Shown here in pieces: positions 59,201-63,363 of a DNA stretch of 64,000 bases. The stretch is taken from the NCBI GenBank assembly GCA_009760885.1, contig CM019719.1:29011084-29075083 (forward strand), written 5' to 3'. The stretch's first letter is position 1. Each line of letters begins with the position of its first letter. Origin of the DNA: Achatina immaculata (taxonomy: Eukaryota > Mollusca > Gastropoda > Stylommatophora > Achatinidae). Position numbers and translations under genes: made by a program. Below the pieces are notes generated by a model, which made no database searches, was not told where the DNA came from, and saw only the letters and a program-made list of their open reading frames with translations.

Positions 59201-61336
59201 GTAGATAAGCTCAGTTACCCCTAGAACTAGACTTACCTCTAGAACTAGACTTACCTCTAGAACTAGACTTACCTCTAGAACTAGACTACAGTAGATACGC
59301 TTAGTTACCGCTAGAACTAGACTACAATAGATACGCTCAAATTCTCCTAGAACTAGACTACAGTAGATACGTTCAGTTGCTCCTAGAACTAGACTACAGT
59401 AGATACGCTCAAATTCTCCTAGAACTAGACTACAGTAGATATGTTCAGTTGCTCCTAGAACTAGACTACAATAGATACGTTCAGTTATCGCTAGAACTAG
59501 ACTAGCAGATAGCAAATGCACAAAATAAATCAAGACATAAGTAGAAAAGAAAAAAAAACGCCTTTTAACGATATGAAGAAGATACAAACAAGCAAGAGAA
59601 TATCCATAGTAGTAAGAAATAATATTATTACAGTGCTATATCGAACCAGTTTAACTTTATAGTATGAAGCATTTACAAAAGACAGATTAAACAGAAGAAC
59701 AAAGCGATAGAGTGAAGATTTTGGGAAAAAATGCAATAAATGCAATAGATAGCTAAAAAAAAAAGAAATTCTCAGAGAAGTTGAAGATAAATGAAAGCTA
59801 AATAAAATCATAAAGAAGCGCAATGAAAATTTGTCATGTGTTTTGTATGAAAAAGATAAAAGTGTGACAAAATTCTGACAGATTCAACCTAAATAAGAAT
59901 GAACATGATAATCTCAACAAGATCTACAATGTGTTTACAAAAGCCTCCATAAGATCTACAATGTGTTTAGAAAAACCTCCATAATCTAAAACACTGTTTA
60001 CTTGTTTCTTCCCCAACACCCCCATAATCTAAAACACTGTTTACTTGTTTCTTTCCAAAAAACCCCATAATCTAAAACACTGTTTACTTGTTTCTTCCCC
60101 AACACCCCCATAATCTAAAACACTGTTTACTTGTTTCTTCCCCAACACCCCCATAATCTAAAACACTGTTTACTTGTTTCTTTCCCAACAACCCCATAAT
60201 CTAAAACACTGTTTACTTGTTTCTTTCCAAAAAACCCCATAATCTAAAACACGGTTTACTTGTTTCTTCCGCAATACCCCCATAATCTAAAACACTGTTT
60301 ACTTGTTTCTTCCCCAACATCCCCATAATCTAAAACACTGTTTACTTGTTTCTTCCCCAATACCCCCATAATCTAAAACACTGTTTACTTGTTTCTTCCC
60401 CAATACCCCCATAATCTAAAACACTGTTTACTTGTTTCTTCCCCAACACCCCCATAATCTAAAACACTGTTTACTTGTTTCTTCCCCAATACCCCCATAA
60501 TCTAAAACACTGTTTACTTATTTCTTCCCCAACACCCCCATAATCTAAAACACTGTTTACTTGTTTCTTCCCCAACACCCCCATAATCTAAAACACTGTT
60601 TACTTGTTTCTTCCCCAATACCCCCATAATCTAAAACACTGTTTACTTATTTCTTCCCCAACACCCCCATAATCTAAAACACTGTTTACTTATTTCTTCC
60701 CCAACACCCCCATAATCTAAAACACTGTTTACTTATTTCTTCCCCAACACCCCCATAATCTAAAACACTGTTTACTTGTTTCTTCCCCAATACCCCCATA
60801 ATCTAAAACACTGTTTACTTGTTTCCTCCCCAATACCCCCATAATCTAAAACACTGTTTACTTGTTTCTTCCCCAACACCCCCATAATCTAAAACACTGT
60901 TTACTTGTTTCCTCCCCAATACCCCCATAATCTAAAACACTGTTTACTTGTTTCCTCCCCAATACCCCCATAATCTAAAACACTGTTTACTTGTTTCTTC
61001 CCCAACACCCCCATAATCTAAAACACTGTTTACTTGTTTCTTCCCCAATACCCCCATAATCTAAAACACTGTTTACTTGTTTCTTCCCCAACACCCCCAT
61101 AATCTAAAACACTGTTTACTTGTTTCTTCCCCAACACCCCCCAAAGATGTCCAGCACCTTCTTCGCTCAGTCTGAAAGGATGGACGTCAGCCTCGGTGGA
61201 GGGGTCAGCCTGCCAGCCGCGACCCTCAACGTTTCAGACACCATCTGTATCATCATCCTCGTACCGTTTGTTGACCGTCTTCTCTACCCTTGTTTTGAAA
61301 GACACGGAAGGCCCCTGACTTACTTAAAGAGAATTG
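28171..61336 (+). CDS. SLC15A4-like: POT-B: SLC15A4-like proton-coupled peptide/histidine transporter, exons 1-9
   Basis: A tandem paralogue of POT-A. Exons: 28171-28277, 38719-38876, 39899-39997, 47379-47443, 49419-49558, 51862-52031, 55779-55828, 58167-58343 and 61147-61336; every junction keeps frame and they sum to 1156 nt (385 codons plus one base). Exons 10-12 must lie right of the window; adding those of POT-A gives 570 codons including the stop, normal for SLC15A4 relatives. Order: short polar cytosolic N-terminus; TM1 with the proton-coupling motif as E-M-C-E-R-L-S-Y-Y (family ExxERFxYY, here Leu for Phe); TM2 with YIIPIFGGFISDAYAGRF; TM3; TM4 with GGIKANVGPFGAEQ; TM5 with FYFVVNVGA; TM6; a loop with SGSEKKLLARAKKSFGG; TM7 with MYWAIYAQ; TM8. 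Likely an endolysosomal or plasma-membrane proton symporter. No stop or frameshift seen, so this copy looks functional. Confidence 0.9.
28278..30530. other. POT-B intron 1, first part; no gene
   Basis: An ATC microsatellite is at 28568-28598. Between about 28880 and 29250 a loose repeat recurs around TTTCTACATATATCTTTACA and CACTACAATTAAAATCAT. A GC-richer stretch at 29690-29940 looks like transposon debris but I cannot place it. Confidence 0.5.
30531..30730. repeat. 50-bp minisatellite
   Basis: Four units sharing AACAGTGATTAGGAGTTAGA and GAACGTGACAATCGCCGGAA. Confidence 0.93.
30968..31299 (+). other. possible orphan exon or transposon remnant, function unknown
   Basis: Base composition rises sharply above the flanks. 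After a gtttcctag acceptor-like site one frame is open for about 108 codons to a TAA near 31297, beginning ITSPDRGPLYQEDHSP, with KDTGGFISPPLPDLSLLGKA and an Arg/Lys-rich stretch (RQKKTQRN, AEERRMK). A second frame is open over 30810-31220. I do not recognise the protein. The end (LELIGRTKDCTRS in another frame) loosely recalls the LINE A C-terminus at 1-136, so it may be LINE-derived. Confidence 0.3.
31300..31885. other. POT-B intron 1, nothing recognised
   Basis: No supported feature. Confidence 0.4.
31888..32022. repeat. 30-bp minisatellite
   Basis: About five units of CACTTCGAGACACAGTGAAT plus AGGACATACA. Confidence 0.93.
32465..32707 (+). mobile_element. 3' end of a LINE (family D)
   Basis: The plus strand encodes LMATGKIDGRRDRSRQRKK, then WHGKCSVIGLLGCTRGSRVM and ends LSEGTLSE, a LINE C-terminal type. 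A GA repeat (32680-32707) follows the stop. A relative lies on the minus strand at 39070-39415. Confidence 0.7.
33000..33530 (-). mobile_element. 3' part of a LINE (family B)
   Basis: The minus strand reads YVGHLMRRNDQRIPKQAIKW, RKRGRPRETLKGTLL, a stop, then LAEDRKNWRTTLR and a CDV end, with a plus-strand ATCTTATATC repeat at the left edge as 3' tail. An upstream frame gives TKLRLFNSNVISTLIYACES and ENKCLRKILGIKWNKF. It is decayed by a stop and frameshifts, and closely matches 36125-36800. Confidence 0.85.
33540..34540 (+). other. POT-B intron 1; possible solo LTR-like segment at about 34080-34480
   Basis: No coding sequence. CATTCAATAAATGTTTGACG (a polyadenylation-like signal) and, about 125 bp on, TTTTGGTGTGGCAGTTGCGA recall the end of an LTR and a primer-binding region, but I could not find paired LTR ends or a target duplication. 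Confidence 0.25.
34855..35830. repeat. 36-bp minisatellite in POT-B intron 1
   Basis: About 27 units of TCAGTACTTTCTTCTTGATC plus CTCACATAGAGGGGCA with frequent single changes. The minus strand stays open for 365 codons (34732-35829) as a 12-residue repeat (IKKKVLIPLYVR). Since it is a repeat of a multiple of three inside an intron, antisense to the gene, I call it a minisatellite and no gene. Confidence 0.9.
36125..37080 (-). mobile_element. 3' half of a LINE (family B), decayed
   Basis: The minus strand carries a reverse transcriptase segment (ETGVKQGCILSPLLFGITID), then degraded sequence where the YxDD box should be, then QFAYLGSCIDQNGDTRKDVR, STKTKLRLYNSNVISTFIYA, KYLRKILGIKWNKF and the family B C-terminus. 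Several stops and frameshifts interrupt it. It is the longest LINE copy in the window. Confidence 0.88.
37081..37725. other. POT-B intron 1, nothing recognised
   Basis: No supported feature. Confidence 0.4.
37727..37842. repeat. 30-bp minisatellite
   Basis: Four identical units of AAGTGATGACAAGAAATAGA plus AGCAATGGTT. Confidence 0.95.
38055..38460. mobile_element. fold-back repeat (long imperfect inverted repeat)
   Basis: The arm at about 38065-38172 ends in AAAACAAGCAGTAACAAACC; the arm at about 38341-38455 begins TTGGTTTGTTACTAGTTGTT, its reverse complement, and pairing continues outward (GGCAGAAAGAAATAAAAGTG against the complement of CACCTTTACTTCTTTCTGTC). The loop of about 165 bp holds TCCTTGATAAAGGCATATCG and CCGAAATATTGG, similar to the Penelope 3' flanks at 12.8 and 62.9 kb. 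It may be a Penelope-derived inverted structure. Confidence 0.65.
38719..38876 (+). CDS. POT-B exon 2 (TM1 and start of TM2)
   Basis: Acceptor tttttttttttcttcag. The exon reads NTRVVLLTLCILVTEMCERL, SYYSIVANMVLYC and TTISQVFG. E-M-C-E-R-L-S-Y-Y matches the POT proton-coupling motif. I end it at 38876 before gtctgt, not at the nearer gtattc (38867), because only the former gives phase 1, needed by exon 3, and restores QVFGGFVYIIP. Confidence 0.88.
39070..39415 (-). mobile_element. 3' part of a LINE (family D)
   Basis: On the minus strand: LGHLMVTGKTEGRRDRGRQR, then MFDGLSNLARAMLSDKS and SRVMEEHY, matching the family D end at 32465. The rest is decayed. Confidence 0.7.
39500..39898. other. POT-B intron 2, degenerate TA-rich repeats
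   Basis: Loose repeats of TAATATATATTTAT and related words; no gene. Confidence 0.5.
39899..39997 (+). CDS. POT-B exon 3 (TM2-TM3)
   Basis: A 99-nt exon between atctttacag and gtgagt, phase 1 in and out. It encodes FVYIIPIFGGFISDAYAGRF and KTIVCSCFLYIIG. The GGF-SDAYAGR stretch is the conserved TM2-TM3 loop of POT carriers. Confidence 0.92.
   Translation, partial: DLYISFPFLEDLSRMLMLGDLRRLFALVSCIL
39998..40544. other. POT-B intron 3, first part; no gene
   Basis: The stretch at 40440-40545 (GGTTAATCGTTCGCCATGGG, GTTTGAATCC) may be a decayed tRNA-like SINE head; evidence is weak. Confidence 0.35.
40545..42700. repeat. 35-bp minisatellite, 2.1 kb, in POT-B intron 3
   Basis: About 60 units of GGTCTGAAGATAGCGGGACT plus GGTATAAATTTCCCT. 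The left half has GACTGGTATAAATTT, the right half GACTGTTATAATTTC, so there are two subfamilies. A block of about 550 bp (from 41601) is repeated from 42155 with the same order of variants. Minus-strand frames at 40473-40826 and 40964-41389 are artefacts. Confidence 0.95.
42708..42860. repeat. 18-bp minisatellite
   Basis: About eight units of TTGGCCGTTGGAAATCCC, starting directly after the 35-bp array. Confidence 0.92.
43010..43475 (-). mobile_element. 3' part of a LINE (family C) with embedded microsatellites
   Basis: Plus-strand CATTTGCATGTCCCTTGGGG and ATCCATTTGCAGATCATCAA match the other family C copies (minus-strand KFRKGHAN-type end). The copy is interrupted by a TA run (43309-43368) followed by a GTT run (43369-43389). 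Confidence 0.8.
43476..44280. other. POT-B intron 3, nothing recognised
   Basis: No supported feature; two short duplications around ATAATCATAAACA near 43665-43710. Confidence 0.4.
44281..44460 (+). repeat. interspersed repeat X, copy 1
   Basis: Contains CTCGTTGGTGCATAGTTTAC, GATCAACAATCCCTTGGCAA, TACTCGAGGCCAATCTAGCT and ATCATGACCGCCAACCCAGG, repeated at 46777-46940 and in reverse at 47085-47195. Class unknown. Confidence 0.7.
44461..45299. other. POT-B intron 3, nothing recognised
   Basis: A short TA run at 45071-45093. No supported gene. Confidence 0.4.
45300..45605 (+). mobile_element. 3' end of a LINE (family C)
   Basis: The plus strand is open: KRIKERKLKYFGHIKRHDIL, GKRKRGRPKRRWLQDIADDL, then GHPAHNREAYRSA and KFRKGHANE with a stop and a short ATGA tail. 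It is the best-preserved family C end in the window. Confidence 0.85.
45641..46560 (-). pseudogene. retrotransposon gag-like pseudogene
   Basis: Three minus-strand open stretches (46513-46325, 46300-45986, 45964-45641) share one frame and are separated only by two stop codons; a start-like Met in another frame near 46550 suggests a frameshift close to the 5' end. The middle part has a tryptophan near its start (IEPWLKQTDKSG), followed by a DEKTRRLLLHTARGTVADYL stretch that recalls capsid domains of LTR retrotransposons (BEL or Gypsy type). No protease, polymerase or LTR pair is next to it. Assignment rests on this pattern alone; it is described as broken and no product is expected. Confidence 0.4.
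46777..46965 (+). repeat. interspersed repeat X, copy 2
   Basis: Same words as copy 1 (GTGAATAGTTTACATTTTTA, GACCAACAATCCCTTGGCAG, TACTCGAGGCCAATCCAGCT), with a G run at 46828-46840. Forms an inverted pair with 47085-47195. Confidence 0.75.
46975..47084 (+). mobile_element. LINE 3' tail with (ATTC)n
   Basis: GGGCAGAATGTAAGACGGGC and ACCCTTTAAAAATAAAGATT look like a polymerase II 3' end, followed by an ATTC run (47049-47085). No coding part. Confidence 0.5.
47085..47195 (-). repeat. interspersed repeat X, copy 3 (inverted)
   Basis: Plus-strand CCAAGGGATTGTTGGTCTGT, a C run and ATGTAAACTATGCACTAACG are the reverse complement of copies 1 and 2. Confidence 0.75.
47379..47443 (+). CDS. POT-B exon 4 (end of TM3)
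   Basis: A 65-nt exon after ttgtctgttctctttcag and before gtacgt. It encodes TFLLPVSAVDYESWGWNKLS and V in phase with exons 3 and 5. Same length and motif as POT-A exon 4. Confidence 0.9.
47706..47757. repeat. (TA)n microsatellite
   Basis: About 26 TA units. A second (TA)n lies at 47981-48023; the 220 bp between them (GGGTTGCTGGCCCTATGCCG, GCCTTTTACGATCATGCGTG) look like part of a dispersed repeat of unknown class. Confidence 0.9.
47981..48023. repeat. (TA)n microsatellite
   Basis: About 21 TA units, directly left of the Tc1-type element. Confidence 0.9.
48024..49110 (-). mobile_element. Tc1-type transposon, decayed and split by an insertion
   Basis: On the minus strand: FTDESRFCLQGHDGRDLVYR (first catalytic Asp), RRKGGSVMAWGGISY and GRNHYT, then after the inserted segment ELTQALQEEWNSMHQQLIQR and VIGSMRRRCQAVITARGGHT with a stop near 48218. 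The N-terminal half is missing and stops interrupt the middle. The insertion is at 48414-48711. Confidence 0.85.
48414..48711 (-). mobile_element. Penelope-type fragment nested in the Tc1 element
   Basis: A 298-bp segment bounded by a direct repeat TCCAATTCAT (48404-48413 and 48702-48711). Inside are GACGTTTCGGCGTGAGCC, GTACTTAGCTGTAAATTATA and GGCGGTGTGTGTCAGGAA, homologous to the element at 10024-10250, and TTCGTGTATAGTTATATACT, homologous to about 18270. Confidence 0.75.
49111..49418. other. POT-B intron 4, end; nothing recognised
   Basis: No supported feature before the exon 5 acceptor. Confidence 0.4.
49419..49558 (+). CDS. POT-B exon 5 (TM4)
   Basis: A 140-nt exon after cgaaaaacacag and before gtgagc. 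It encodes EGKRGIFMTGLVFVALGTGG, then IKANVGPFGAEQVESLGKGA and FFNW. Same length and phase as POT-A exon 5. Confidence 0.93.
49803..49856. repeat. (GA)n microsatellite
   Basis: GA units with a few AA changes. Confidence 0.9.
49955..50262. repeat. ~36-bp minisatellite in POT-B intron 5
   Basis: About eight units of AAAGCTGGTGATATCAAGTG plus CTGAAGGTTTATGAG with small length changes. Confidence 0.92.
50320..50670 (-). mobile_element. 3' part of a LINE (family C)
   Basis: Plus-strand CATTCATTTGCATGTCCCTT, CTCCTGTAGGCCTCTCGGTT and GACGTTTAATGTGTCCAAAA match the 43010 and 45300 copies; coding sense is minus and decayed. Confidence 0.82.
50671..51211. other. POT-B intron 5, no gene; short repeats at about 50885-50940
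   Basis: GTTCATGTGAATGTTGTGTT recurs two to three times. Nothing else recognised. Confidence 0.45.
51212..51377 (-). mobile_element. 3' end of a LINE (family C), short
   Basis: Same left end (CATTCATTTGCATGTCCCTT) as the copy at 50320 but cut at about 51377, 5' truncated. Confidence 0.82.
51378..51861. other. POT-B intron 5, end; nothing recognised
   Basis: T-rich sequence ahead of the exon 6 acceptor. Confidence 0.4.
51862..52031 (+). CDS. POT-B exon 6 (TM5-TM6)
   Basis: A 170-nt exon between ctcacgcag and gtatgt. It encodes FYFVVNVGAFAAYAGVAYIQ, QEISFAWGFLVPFLSMILAL and IAARSKYIRTAPK. Same length and phase as POT-A exon 6. Confidence 0.94.
52100..52234. repeat. short degenerate ~28-bp repeat
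   Basis: Four to five variants of CTACTGATAAGTTGGCAATA plus ATCATAGT, ending at the TA target of the next element. Confidence 0.75.
52235..53189 (-). mobile_element. mariner-family deletion derivative, copy 1
   Basis: A 955-bp element flanked by TA; ends CGAGGGTCATACTGAAAGTC and (reverse complement) CGAGAGCCATACCGAAACTC. The minus strand has a transposase N-terminus (MAGADVSF start near 53030, RQRDVIEFLFK, RRLVKHFKDGNTNIQDMPRS, EIAVNLGIEHIAVQEMIETL) that jumps directly into the C-terminal part around 52640-52570. The catalytic middle is absent. A C run occupies 52398-52418. Same internal junction as copy 2. Confidence 0.88.
53190..54003. other. POT-B intron 6; unplaced minus-strand frame at 53423-53686
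   Basis: An 87-codon minus-strand frame (MKLKEIFKRRDLGAEQ, then charged and helical-looking) has balanced composition but no similarity I recognise and no visible exon partners. The rest holds nothing supported. Confidence 0.3.
54004..54065. repeat. (ATC)n microsatellite
   Basis: About 19 CAT units, probably the 3' tail of the LINE fragment that follows on the minus strand. Confidence 0.9.
54066..54245 (-). mobile_element. 3' end of a LINE (family E)
   Basis: The minus strand reads LKGNKMRGIPLRTWRRTIQE, ELKEACKTRFEVSRLSED and WRIFVDVLCSIRSTEE with a stop, followed by the GAT-type tail. This is the usual LINE C-terminus pattern with a final tryptophan-containing helix. Confidence 0.7.
54315..55705 (-). 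mobile_element. mariner-family transposon, full length but inactive
   Basis: A 1391-bp element flanked by TA; ends CGAGAGGTGATTGATAAGTT and (reverse complement) CAATGGTGATTGATAAGTTC. The minus-strand transposase has N-terminal helix-turn-helix parts (IEQVIRYLKGLSSKEIHEDM, WAAQFKHGRESLENDPRPGR), TEFGISQERVHAIIHNDL, the first catalytic motif TMDETWVYHSQPETKEQ, then a foreign insertion, VMAFIFWDSE with a short duplication (DSESVLLVDSEGVLLVDYLQ), a frameshifted QDNA region and HSPYSPDLAPSDYYLFTKLK (third Asp; DD34D type). Stops and frameshifts make it inactive. Confidence 0.92.
54835..54998. mobile_element. short interspersed repeat Y nested in the mariner
   Basis: Contains CAGTGGACACTTCTCGCTGT, GCTTCAGTTGTGGCTTC, a CT tract and CTTTACGGTTAGTAGAAATC. 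All recur at 56092-56340 in the same order with a different CT length. It splits the transposase between its first and second catalytic motifs. Class unknown. Confidence 0.75.
55779..55828 (+). CDS. POT-B exon 7 (TM6-TM7 loop)
   Basis: A 50-nt exon after tttgaatttcag and before gtaatc, coding GSVLSMAAKICGQGACK. Frame and length match POT-A exon 7. Confidence 0.9.
55975..56090. repeat. short tandem duplication (about 53 bp, two units)
   Basis: AAATTGAAAGGCATGTGCTA and GCAGTGTTTATATCCAAGAT occur twice. Confidence 0.85.
56092..56345. mobile_element. short interspersed repeat Y, second copy
   Basis: Same flanks as the nested copy at 54835 (CAGTGGACACTTCTCGCTGT; CTTTACGGTTAGTAGAGATC) around a longer CT/CA tract and about 70 bp of extra sequence. 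Confidence 0.75.
56437..56862. repeat. ~35-bp minisatellite with TACTAAC, left part
   Basis: About 12 units of AGTATACTAACAGACAGTTT plus ATTTCAAGCACAGT or ACATCAAGCATAAT. The array is interrupted by the mariner at 56863 and resumes at 57785. Confidence 0.93.
56863..57782 (-). mobile_element. mariner-family deletion derivative, copy 2
   Basis: A 920-bp element flanked by TA, inserted into the TACTAAC minisatellite. Ends CGAGGGTCATACTAAAAGTC and (reverse complement) AGAGGGTCATACTGAAAGTC. The minus strand keeps an intact N-terminal frame of 159 codons (57653-57174; true start probably MAGADVSFHHRDV) with RRWVKHFKDGNTNIQDIPLR, GRPRTAS and EISVNLGIGYNAVHEMIETL, then after a stop the C-terminal HPAYSPDPAPNEYHLFGFVK. 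The region with the first two catalytic Asp residues is deleted, as in copy 1. Confidence 0.92.
57785..57995. repeat. ~35-bp minisatellite with TACTAAC, right part
   Basis: About six more units of the array interrupted by mariner copy 2. It ends about 170 bp before exon 8. Confidence 0.92.
58167..58343 (+). CDS. POT-B exon 8 (loop and TM7)
   Basis: A 177-nt exon after tcttatttttggcag and before gtgagt, phase 0 at both ends. It encodes NPELPSGSEKKLLARAKKSF, HEDYLVDGLSSVIKVTPFCL and LVVMYWAIYAQ. The last 12 codons are those lost from POT-A exon 8. The TM7 end is part of the transport core in this family. Confidence 0.95.
58344..58900. other. POT-B intron 8, first part; nothing recognised
   Basis: A short AAT run near 58395-58415; no gene. 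Confidence 0.4.
58905..59510. repeat. 36-bp minisatellite in POT-B intron 8
   Basis: About 16 units of CTAGAACTAGACTACAGTAG plus ATACGCTCAGTTACTC, with shorter 18-bp forms (CTAGAACTAGACTTACCT) at 59220-59285. The minus-strand frame 59165-59587 is an artefact of the multiple-of-three period. Confidence 0.92.
59511..59950. other. POT-B intron 8; nothing recognised
   Basis: AT-rich, no supported feature. Confidence 0.4.
59951..61140. repeat. 43-bp minisatellite running into the POT-B exon 9 acceptor
   Basis: About 27 units of ATAATCTAAAACACTGTTTA, CTTGTTTCTTCCCC and AACACCCCC, spaced 43 bp. The last unit supplies the pyrimidine-rich stretch, and the acceptor (ccccccaaag) follows within 10 bp. 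Confidence 0.95.
61147..61336 (+). CDS. POT-B exon 9 (TM8)
   Basis: A 190-nt exon, phase 0 in, phase 1 out (gtaact). It encodes MSSTFFAQSERMDVSLGGG, LPAATLNVSDTICIIILVPF and VDRLLYPCFERHGRPLTYLK. One codon longer than POT-A exon 9. It is the last POT-B exon in the window. Confidence 0.92.
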
Positions 61337-61847
61337 GTAACTTTCTGACGGTGATCAAAAGCTCACTCGTGACTCGGAGAGTCCGCTGAAGAATCTCTTG
61401 CCAGATTCTCTGTCTATTTGTTGTTGTTGTTTTTTTAATGCGCGTTTTAAACATATTCCTTTCCTGTCATTATGCTCTTAGTATTGCTTTATATTTTCCC
61501 AGTCTCCTCCTTAGTGTGTTAATTATTTTATAGTTTCTGTTTTTTTTTGTTTAAAATAAGTTTTGTAGCTGTTTATTTTGCCCAGCTGTTGTAAGTCTAT
61601 GACTCTAATTTAACTCTGGTCCGTTGATTATTATTTTTTTTAACGTTAAAACCGTCCTGTTTGTTTTACTGTTATTTGTTACATTGTTTTAATGTTCAGT
61701 GTTTTGTTAGCTGAACAATAGCTGTTCTCTTATTGATCCCGTGCTCTTGTTTTGTTTTTTTTTGTTGTTGTGCACTTAATCCTTTAATCAGTTAATCTTA
61801 TTTGGAACTATTAAATATCTTTGTTTCTCTCTCTCTCTCTGGAGCTG
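61337..61847. other. POT-B intron 9, first part; nothing recognised
   Basis: T-rich sequence without exon or element. Confidence 0.4.
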
Positions 61848-62115
61848 CGCTAGTGTAATGGAGTAGGCCCTCGCTTGTGGACAAGATGACCTGGTTTAGA
61901 TTTCCACTCAACGGGTGGCGGCAAGATTGTGGCTCGTTAAAAAAAAAAAAAACCCAAAAACTGCCGGGGTTCGCCCAGACTAAAGAAAAAAATGGGTACC
62001 AGTGTTAACGCTCTGGGAATAAGCGACGGAGTTAGTGCTGATGGCCAAACTAGTTGGCAGTTTCAGGTCAACAAATGACCAGGCAACCCAGATCTTATGG
62101 TTTTAACCACGTGCA
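61848..62115 (+). mobile_element. tRNA-like SINE (family 2)
   Basis: The head (GCGCTAGTGTAATGGAGTAG, GACCTGGTTTAGATT) resembles that at 23057-23127. The body has an A run, CTGCCGGGGTTCGCCCAGAC, AATGGGTACCAG and ACCAGGCAACCCAGATC. Confidence 0.55.
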
Positions 62116-62137
62116 ATGACGCTGATTCATAGCGACT

Positions 62138-62587
62138 ACCTCTCTCTATACCTCTCTTTCTACCTCTCTCTCTCCTCTCTCTCTACTTCTCTCTCTACCT
62201 CTCTACCCTCTCTCTCTACTTCTCTCTCTACTCTCTCTCTACCTCTCTCTCTACATCTCTCTCTACCTCTCTCTACATCTGTCTCTACCTCTCTCTCTAC
62301 CTCTCTCTACTCTCTCTCTACCTCTCTCTACTTCTCTCTCTCTCTACCTCTCTACCTCTCTCTCTACTCTCTCTCTACTCTCTCTCTCTACCTCTCTCTC
62401 TACTCTCTACCTCTCTCTCTACTCTCTACCTCTCTCTCTACTCTCTACCTCTCTCTCTACTCTCTCTCTACCTCTTCTCTACCTCTATCTCTACCTCTCT
62501 CTCTCTACCGCTCTCTACACCTCTCTATCTACCTCTCTCTCTCTACCTCTCTCTTCAGTTATATTTATGAAACAGTATTCAAATAAT

Positions 62588-62619
<32 letters not shown>

Positions 62620-62625
62620 TTCGCT
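62138..62625. repeat. CT-rich (TCTCTCTAC)-type tract and (TTTC)n
   Basis: About 430 bp of TCTCTCTACC-type units, then CTTT units at 62590-62622. The Leu/Ser/Tyr frame 62116-62586 is an artefact. Confidence 0.95.
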
Positions 62626-62765
62626 ATACACCTGAATCTGTTGCGTCGCCTTTGAAGGAAATGCATTAAAAAACAATATTCTCACAATTTTGGTAAGGGC
62701 CAAGAAACGTGTAACACCTCTATGTCTATGCATGGTCTCAAGGTGTCTTAGGTATCAAGATATTT

Positions 62766-62993
62766 TAGGTACATAGGTATCATAAGGTAGACAGAGGTGT
62801 ATGGTGCAGTTTTACAAAGTGAGGGAGAGAGTGAGTAAGGTGAGAAAAAAACGAATAGAAAGTATGAGAATGTATAAATGAAAAACATACAACATCCGAT
62901 ATTTCGGCGTGAGCTTTATTCGAGGATACATACACAACGAAATACAAACATTAAGAACTTATCTGAAGTGTCTTGCTCCAAGTGAGAAACAGA
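62766..62993 (-). mobile_element. 3' untranslated part of the right-edge Penelope-like element
   Basis: Homologous to 12612-12850. GATATTTCGGCGTGAGCTTT lies at about 62899. The G/A-rich stretch 62995-63360 continues the untranslated region up to the stop codon of the GIY-YIG frame; large minus-strand frames in it are low-complexity artefacts. Confidence 0.6.
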
Positions 62994-63363
62994 AATGTGT
63001 GTGGAAGAAGGAGGAGGAAAAACCACGCTACCTACAGACAAAAGATTCCCGATAGAGCCAATCATAACGAAGAAGTGGAGAGAGAGGAGGAGAACAAATG
63101 GGAGAAAGGGGTGGGGGGAAGGCAATAGAAACATGATAGCCGCTAGAGGTGTCGGGGGTGGGGGGAAGGGAGAGAGGGGAGGGAAAAGGGGACGCGGAGA
63201 GATAATGAATGAAGAACATAAACACCTGCAGGGAGACAATGTGAAACTGGTGAATAGGACAAGACCAGTATGTTGGCAGAGAAGGAAATATGATGGTAGT
63301 AGGGAGGGGTAGCATAGAGAAAGAAAGTAGAGTATAAAAAAGGCCAGTGGAAAAATAAAGAAG

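Noticed and set aside
59165..59587. A 140-codon minus-strand frame with an LVLG-type repeat
   Set aside because: It translates the 36-bp minisatellite of POT-B intron 8.
62116..62586. A 156-codon Leu/Ser/Tyr frame
   Set aside because: They translate a CT-rich simple repeat.
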